DNA from: Micromonospora olivasterospora
Lineage (GTDB): Bacteria > Actinomycetota > Actinomycetes > Mycobacteriales > Micromonosporaceae
Reading direction: 5' to 3'
NCBI RefSeq assembly: GCF_007830265.1
Contig: NZ_VLKE01000001.1
Coordinates: 1,426,001 to 1,490,000 of the forward strand
DNA length: 64,000 nt
Positions 60,047 to 64,000 of this stretch are shown piece after piece. The position numbers and the translations under genes are program-made. Under the pieces are notes generated by a model, which saw nothing but the letters and a program-made list of their open reading frames with translations, did not search any database and was not told the origin of the DNA. Numbering within the stretch: position 1 is the stretch's first letter; every line of letters begins with the position of its first letter.

Positions 60047-61126
60047 CTGGCGACCAGACGGCGGGAGTACGACGAGGACGACGTACGGGTCCGGCCCGCG
60101 AGGTCCTCGCGCCCGCGTACCCGGACCCGGCCCCGGCACACGGAGGCGGTCGAGGGGTTCGTGATCGCCGTGGACCGGGGGCGCTACACCTGCGTGCTCG
60201 CCGACGACGGCCCGGGCGCATCGGCCGTCACCGCGATGCGGGCCCGGGAACTGGGCCGCAAGTCCGTCGTGGTGGGCGACCGGGTGGGCCTGGTCGGCGA
60301 CACCTCCGGCACGGCCGGAGCGCTGGCCCGGATCGTCCGGATCGCCGAGCGCACCTCGGTGCTGCGGCGCACCGCCGACGACGACGAGACCACCGCCGAG
60401 GGGAAGCTCGAACGGGTCGTCGTGGCCAACGCCGACCAACTCGTCATCGTCAGCGCGCTGGCCGACCCGCCGCCGCGCACCGGCTTCGTCGACCGCTGCC
60501 TGGTGGCCGCGTACGACGCCGACGTCGAGCCGCTGCTCTGTCTCACCAAGGCCGACCTGGCCGGCCCTGAGCAGGTGCTCGGCTACTACGCCGAGCTGGA
60601 GCTGCCGTACGTGCTCGTCCGGCCCGACTCCGACCTCGACGGGCTGCGCGACCTGCTCGCCGGCCGGGTGTCGGTGCTGGTCGGGCACTCCGGGGTGGGC
60701 AAGTCGACGCTGGTCAACCGCCTCGTCCCGGACGCCGCCCGGGCCGTCGGCAGGGTCAGCGCGATCGGCCGGGGCCGGCACACCTCCACCAGCGCCGTCG
60801 CGCTGCGGCTGCCGCCCCGCCCGGGCACCGACGCCGACCCGGGGTGGATCGTCGACACACCCGGGGTGCGCAGCTTCGGGCTGGCGCACGTGTCGGCCGC
60901 CAGCGTGCTGCACGGCTTCCCCGACCTGGTCGAGGGGACGGTGGGCTGCCCGGCGAACTGCCAGCACACGGCGGACGAGGCGGACTGCGCGCTGGACGCG
61001 TGGGTCGCCGCCGGCCGGGCCGACCCGCGCCGGCTGGCCTCGTACCGCCGGCTGCTGGCCTCCCGCGCCGGGGACGCCGACCCCCGCGAGGCCGACCGCG
61101 GCCCCGGCGCCCCGCCCGCGGCCTGA
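60047..61126 (+). CDS. rsgA: Ribosome small-subunit GTPase RsgA
   Basis: A circularly permuted GTPase. The OB-fold (from about VEGFVIAVDRGRYTC) is followed by the G4 (TKAD), G1 (GHSGVGKSTLVN) and G3 (DTPGVRSF) motifs in this order, then the zinc site CPANCQH...C. It matures 30S subunits. A start at GTG 60161 would truncate the OB-fold; CTG 60047, with GGGGGG at good spacing and directly after the aroA stop in the same frame, gives 359 residues and a conserved basic N-terminus (MATRRREYDEDD), so a CTG start is preferred. Confidence 0.9.
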   Translation: MATRRREYDEDDVRVRPARSSRPRTRTRPRHTEAVEGFVIAVDRGRYTCVLADDGPGASAVTAMRARELGRKSVVVGDRVGLVGDTSGTAGALARIVRIAERTSVLRRTADDDETTAEGKLERVVVANADQLVIVSALADPPPRTGFVDRCLVAAYDADVEPLLCLTKADLAGPEQVLGYYAELELPYVLVRPDSDLDGLRDLLAGRVSVLVGHSGVGKSTLVNRLVPDAARAVGRVSAIGRGRHTSTSAVALRLPPRPGTDADPGWIVDTPGVRSFGLAHVSAASVLHGFPDLVEGTVGCPANCQHTADEADCALDAWVAAGRADPRRLASYRRLLASRAGDADPREADRGPGAPPAA

Positions 61127-61275
61127 CGCCCGCGCCCGCGCGGGTGGGCCGGCCGACAGGTCCGGGCCGGGCGGCGCCCCGGCCCGACCGCGACCCGCCG
61201 GCAGTCCCTCCCACGCCGTGACACCCCGGCGAGCCGCCCGCGCCCGGACGGCCGGGCGGTCGCTACGGTTTCGCC

Positions 61276-62091
61276 ATGACCGGGTACGCCGACGACCTCG
61301 CCCTCGCCCACCTGCTCGCCGACCGCGCGGACGCCGTCTCCACGGCCCGGTTCCGCGCCCTCGACCTGCGGGTGGAGGCGAAACCGGACCTCACCCCCGT
61401 GTCGGACGCGGACACGGCGGTCGAGCGGGAGATCCGCGCGCTGCTCGCCGAGCACCGGCCGGGCGACGGGCTGGTCGGCGAGGAGTACGGCGAGCAGCCC
61501 CCCGCCGGGCCGGGCGGGCGGCGCTGGGTGGTCGACCCGATCGACGGCACCAAGAACTTCGTCCGGGGAGTGCCGATCTGGGCCACCCTGATCGCCCTGC
61601 TGGAGGACGACCGGCCGGTGGCCGGGCTGGTCTCCGCCCCGGCGCTGGGCCGCCGCTGGTGGGCCGCGCGGGGCGCGGGCGCGTACGCCGGGCCGGACGC
61701 CGCCCACGGCGAACCGATCGGGGTCTCCCGCGTCGGCCGGCTCGCCGACGCCAGCTTCTGCTACTCGTCCCTGTCCGGCTGGGAGGAGGCCGGGCTGTTG
61801 GAGCCGATGCTCCAGCTCATGCGGGACACCTGGCGCAGCCGCGCGTACGGCGACTTCTACGGCTACATGCTGCTGGCGGAGGGGGCACTGGACGTGATGG
61901 TCGAGCCGGAGCTGTCACTGTGGGACGTGGCCGCGCTGGTGCCGATCGTCACCGAGGCCGGCGGGACGTTCACCGACCTGGCCGGACGGCCCGTCCCCGG
62001 CGGCGGCGTGTCCGCGCACAGCGCCGTGGCCAGCAACGGCGCGCTGCACGGCGACATCCTGGCGATGCTGGGCCGGCCGGCCGAGCGGTGA
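61276..62091 (+). CDS. hisN: Histidinol-phosphate phosphatase (inositol monophosphatase family)
   Basis: A 271-residue metal-dependent phosphatase: GEEYG, DPIDGTKNFVRG (metal-binding) and WDVAALVPIV motifs, the form seen in actinobacterial HisN. It converts histidinol phosphate to histidinol. Inositol monophosphate is an alternative substrate. ATG 61276. Confidence 0.92.
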   Translation: MTGYADDLALAHLLADRADAVSTARFRALDLRVEAKPDLTPVSDADTAVEREIRALLAEHRPGDGLVGEEYGEQPPAGPGGRRWVVDPIDGTKNFVRGVPIWATLIALLEDDRPVAGLVSAPALGRRWWAARGAGAYAGPDAAHGEPIGVSRVGRLADASFCYSSLSGWEEAGLLEPMLQLMRDTWRSRAYGDFYGYMLLAEGALDVMVEPELSLWDVAALVPIVTEAGGTFTDLAGRPVPGGGVSAHSAVASNGALHGDILAMLGRPAER

Positions 62092-62118
62092 TCGGGTAGC
62101 AGCCTCTATCCTCGCCAG

Positions 62119-63017
62119 GTGGTGTCCTCCGGCTGGTGCTTCCTCGCGGCGATGATCGTCGCGTACGGCATCGCCAACCTACTCCAGTCCGTGGCCGCGG
62201 CCCGGACCACGCTGCACCACACGTTCGACCCGGGGCTGCTGCTGCGGCTGGCCAGCCACCGCACGTACCTGGTCGGGCTGGGCTGCCAGGTGGGCGGGTT
62301 CGTGCTGGCCTTCCTGGCGCGCCGGGACCTGCCGCTGTTCCTCGTCCAGGCGAGTGTGGCGGCCGGGCTGGGGGTGACCGCCATCCTCGGTGTGCTGGTG
62401 CTCAAGTGGCGGCTGCCGGCCGCCGAGGTGGCGCTGCTGGTGCTGCTCTTCGCCGGCATCACGGGCCTGGTGCTGTCAGCGCAGCCGGCACCGTCCCGGC
62501 AGCTGGGCACCGCCGGCATGGCCGCCCTGGCGGTGGCGCTGGCCCTGATCGCCGCGCTCGGCTTCTTCGCGGTACGGCTGCACGGCGCGCCCGGCTCGGT
62601 GGCGCTCGGCTCGCTGGCCGGGCTGGCCTTCTCCGCCGCCGCGGTGGCCGCCCGCCCGCTTGCCTCCGCGTCGACCGCCGAGGCGCTCGTCCGGGATCCG
62701 CTGCTCTACCTGCTGGTGGCCCACTCGGTCGTCGGGCAGCTGCTGCTCGGGCTGGCGATGCAGCGCGGATCGACCACGGCGGCCGTGGCCGCCATGGACG
62801 CCGCCGGCGCGGTGCCGGCGGCGATCGTCGGGCTGCTGCTGCTGGGCGACAGGATCTGGCCCGGCCGGGAGTGGCTGGCCGCCCTCGGCTTCCTGGTCAC
62901 GCTGGCGGCGGTGATCGGGCTGACGAGGTACGCCGAGCCGCAGCACCACCACGAGGTCGCCCGGGAGCGCGACCGCGGCATGGTGCCCGCCGGTCTCCCG
63001 CTCCGCCCCGCCGCTGA
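62119..63017 (+). CDS. Multi-pass membrane protein (DMT-like), apparent frameshift at the end
   Basis: About 300 residues and ten hydrophobic segments from GTG 62119 (VVSSGWCFLAAMIVAYGIANLL) to the polar end QHHHEVARERDRGMVPAG. The two-times-five helix layout recalls DMT (EamA-type) transporters. As sequenced the frame has no stop in the window and runs antisense through the next gene; adding one C to the run 63006-63009 would stop it at 63017, a natural length. The transported compound is unknown. Confidence 0.75.
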
Positions 63018-63066
63018 CCCCTCTCGCCGCCCCGCACCACGCGCCGCCGCGCCGCCCCGCTTACGC

Positions 63067-64000
63067 CTAGGCCGCCTCGACCGGCCTGCGGCGGCGGACC
63101 ACCCGCTCGTAGAGCCGCTCCAGCGCGCCGGCCGTCCGCTCCCAGGTGTAGCTGCACCGCACCCGATCCACCGCCGCGTGCCCGTACGCGAAGCGCCCCG
63201 CGCTGTCGCCGAGCAGCCGGCGCAGGGTGAGCCCCAGGGCGCGTACGTCGCCCGGCGGCACCAGCTTCCCGGTGACCTCGTCGACCACGGCGTCGGCGAT
63301 GCCACCCATGGCGTACCCGACGACGGGCACGCCGCAGGCCATCGCCTCCAGCGAGACGCGCCCGGCGGAGGAGTAGTGCGGGGTGCAGGCGACCACGTCG
63401 GCCGAGCGGTACCAGGTGGCCATCTGGTCGTGCGGCACCGCGCCGACCAGCGTCACCTGCTCGGCCACGCCGACGCGCTCGGCCAGCTCGCGCAGGCGGC
63501 GGGCCTCCGCGTGGCCGGCGAGCTGCTCGGCCGGCGGCCCGCCCGCGATGATCAGCTCGGCGTCGCCGACCAGTCGCATCGCCCGGATCAGGTCGTCCTG
63601 CCCGTGCCCGGCCGAGAGCCCGCCGACGGAGAGGACGCGGGCGCGCTGGTCGCGCGGGGCGGCCTCCCCGTCGGGGTGGAACCGCTCCACGTCCACCCCG
63701 GCCGGCACCATCGCCACCGAGGCGCGTTGCAGGCCCATCCGGGTCAGCTCGTCGACCTCGTCGTTGCACTGCGCGACCGCGACGTCCACCGCGCGCGTCA
63801 GCGCCCGCTCCAGCGGGATGCGGGCGCCGGGGCCGTCGTATCCGGGGCCGAGGTGTCGCAGCTGCTCGACGCCGAGGGAGTGGAAGGTCTGCACGACCGG
63901 GATGTCCGTCTCCCGGACGGCGTGCGCGGCGGCCAGCCCGCCGACCCAGTAGTGCCCGTGCACCACCTCCGGGGTCCACTCCCCCGCCCACCGGTCGGCC
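63067..64000 (-). CDS. GT4-family glycosyltransferase, N-terminus missing
   Basis: The C-terminal ~310 residues; the start lies beyond the window. HGHYWVGG (acceptor half), LSVGGLSAGHGQDDLI and the donor half with VSLEAMACGVPVVGYAMGG are typical of retaining GT4 enzymes, close to MshA/SPS-like proteins that use UDP-GlcNAc or nucleotide sugars. No specific role can be given. It converges on the membrane protein. Confidence 0.88.
   Translation of the reverse strand, partial: ADRWAGEWTPEVVHGHYWVGGLAAAHAVRETDIPVVQTFHSLGVEQLRHLGPGYDGPGARIPLERALTRAVDVAVAQCNDEVDELTRMGLQRASVAMVPAGVDVERFHPDGEAAPRDQRARVLSVGGLSAGHGQDDLIRAMRLVGDAELIIAGGPPAEQLAGHAEARRLRELAERVGVAEQVTLVGAVPHDQMATWYRSADVVACTPHYSSAGRVSLEAMACGVPVVGYAMGGIADAVVDEVTGKLVPPGDVRALGLTLRRLLGDSAGRFAYGHAAVDRVRCSYTWERTAGALERLYERVVRRRRPVEAA

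Noticed and set aside
1..64000. tRNA or rRNA genes
   Set aside because: No cloverleaf-like sequences with TTCGA loops or rRNA cores were seen on reading; a covariance scan would be decisive.

Overview
The window is chromosomal DNA of a very high-GC actinobacterium. Pointers to this are the G/C-rich third codon positions, many GTG/TTG starts, tightly overlapping operons (ATGA, GTGA, TTGA junctions), two WhiB proteins, a mycothiol-type RsrA/SigR pair, a fused E2-E1 2-oxoglutarate decarboxylase (Kgd), nickel superoxide dismutase with its SodX protease, and ribosomal protein bL37. The overall style looks like Micromonosporaceae (Micromonospora or a relative); that assignment is an inference from protein style, not a database result.

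Layout. 1-4.2 kb: end of an ornithine aminotransferase, an FHA protein, pterin dehydratase, a lipoprotein and a fatty-acid desaturase. 4.3-13.9 kb: a large frameshifted membrane protein, a cutA-acyltransferase-patatin operon, a Ser/Thr kinase, a GT4 glycosyltransferase and a triple-BON protein. 14.1-21.5 kb: a response regulator-histidine kinase-HtrA operon, a DUF4097-PadR pair with an operator-like dyad, and a GNAT/PlsC pair resembling ornithine-lipid synthesis (OlsB/OlsA). 21.6-36.3 kb: an ABC exporter, kgd, ackA, tandem lipoprotein hydrolases, a quinone oxidoreductase, malic enzyme, sodX/sodN, and an anti-sigma factor. 36.3-38.2 kb: an IS110-family element where a partner sigma-factor gene would be expected, flanked by C-rich/G-rich tracts and inverted repeats. 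38.2-44.8 kb: a lipid kinase, whiB1 with two CRP-like sites upstream, and a sulfate-assimilation operon (leader peptide, sulfite reductase, a 27-codon linker ORF, a zinc ribbon protein, cysH, a CbiX-like chelatase). 45-64 kb: a GT-C glycosyltransferase, PdtaS, a SIS-domain protein, a TPR protein, an MFS pump with its TetR repressor, then biotin carrier protein, bL37, rsrA, sigR, hydrolase, whiB, SRAP, aroA, rsgA, hisN, a membrane protein and the start of a GT4 operon. The whiB1...pdtaS...TB7.3-rsrA-sigR...SRAP-aroA-rsgA order recalls the M. tuberculosis Rv3219-Rv3228 neighbourhood.

The genes serve central carbon flow (Kgd, AckA, malic enzyme), sulfur assimilation for cysteine and mycothiol, thiol and superoxide stress control (SigR/RsrA, SodN), envelope and lipid maintenance, and several regulators.

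Two features cut across the window. First, six reading frames break by exactly one missing base, each in a C run of the given strand; this looks like homopolymer under-calling more than gene decay. Second, short tandem duplications (15-78 bp) are common, and some sit exactly on translation starts (ackA, cysH, the SIS gene), duplicating Shine-Dalgarno-like and GTG motifs. No tRNA, rRNA, CRISPR array or phage was seen.
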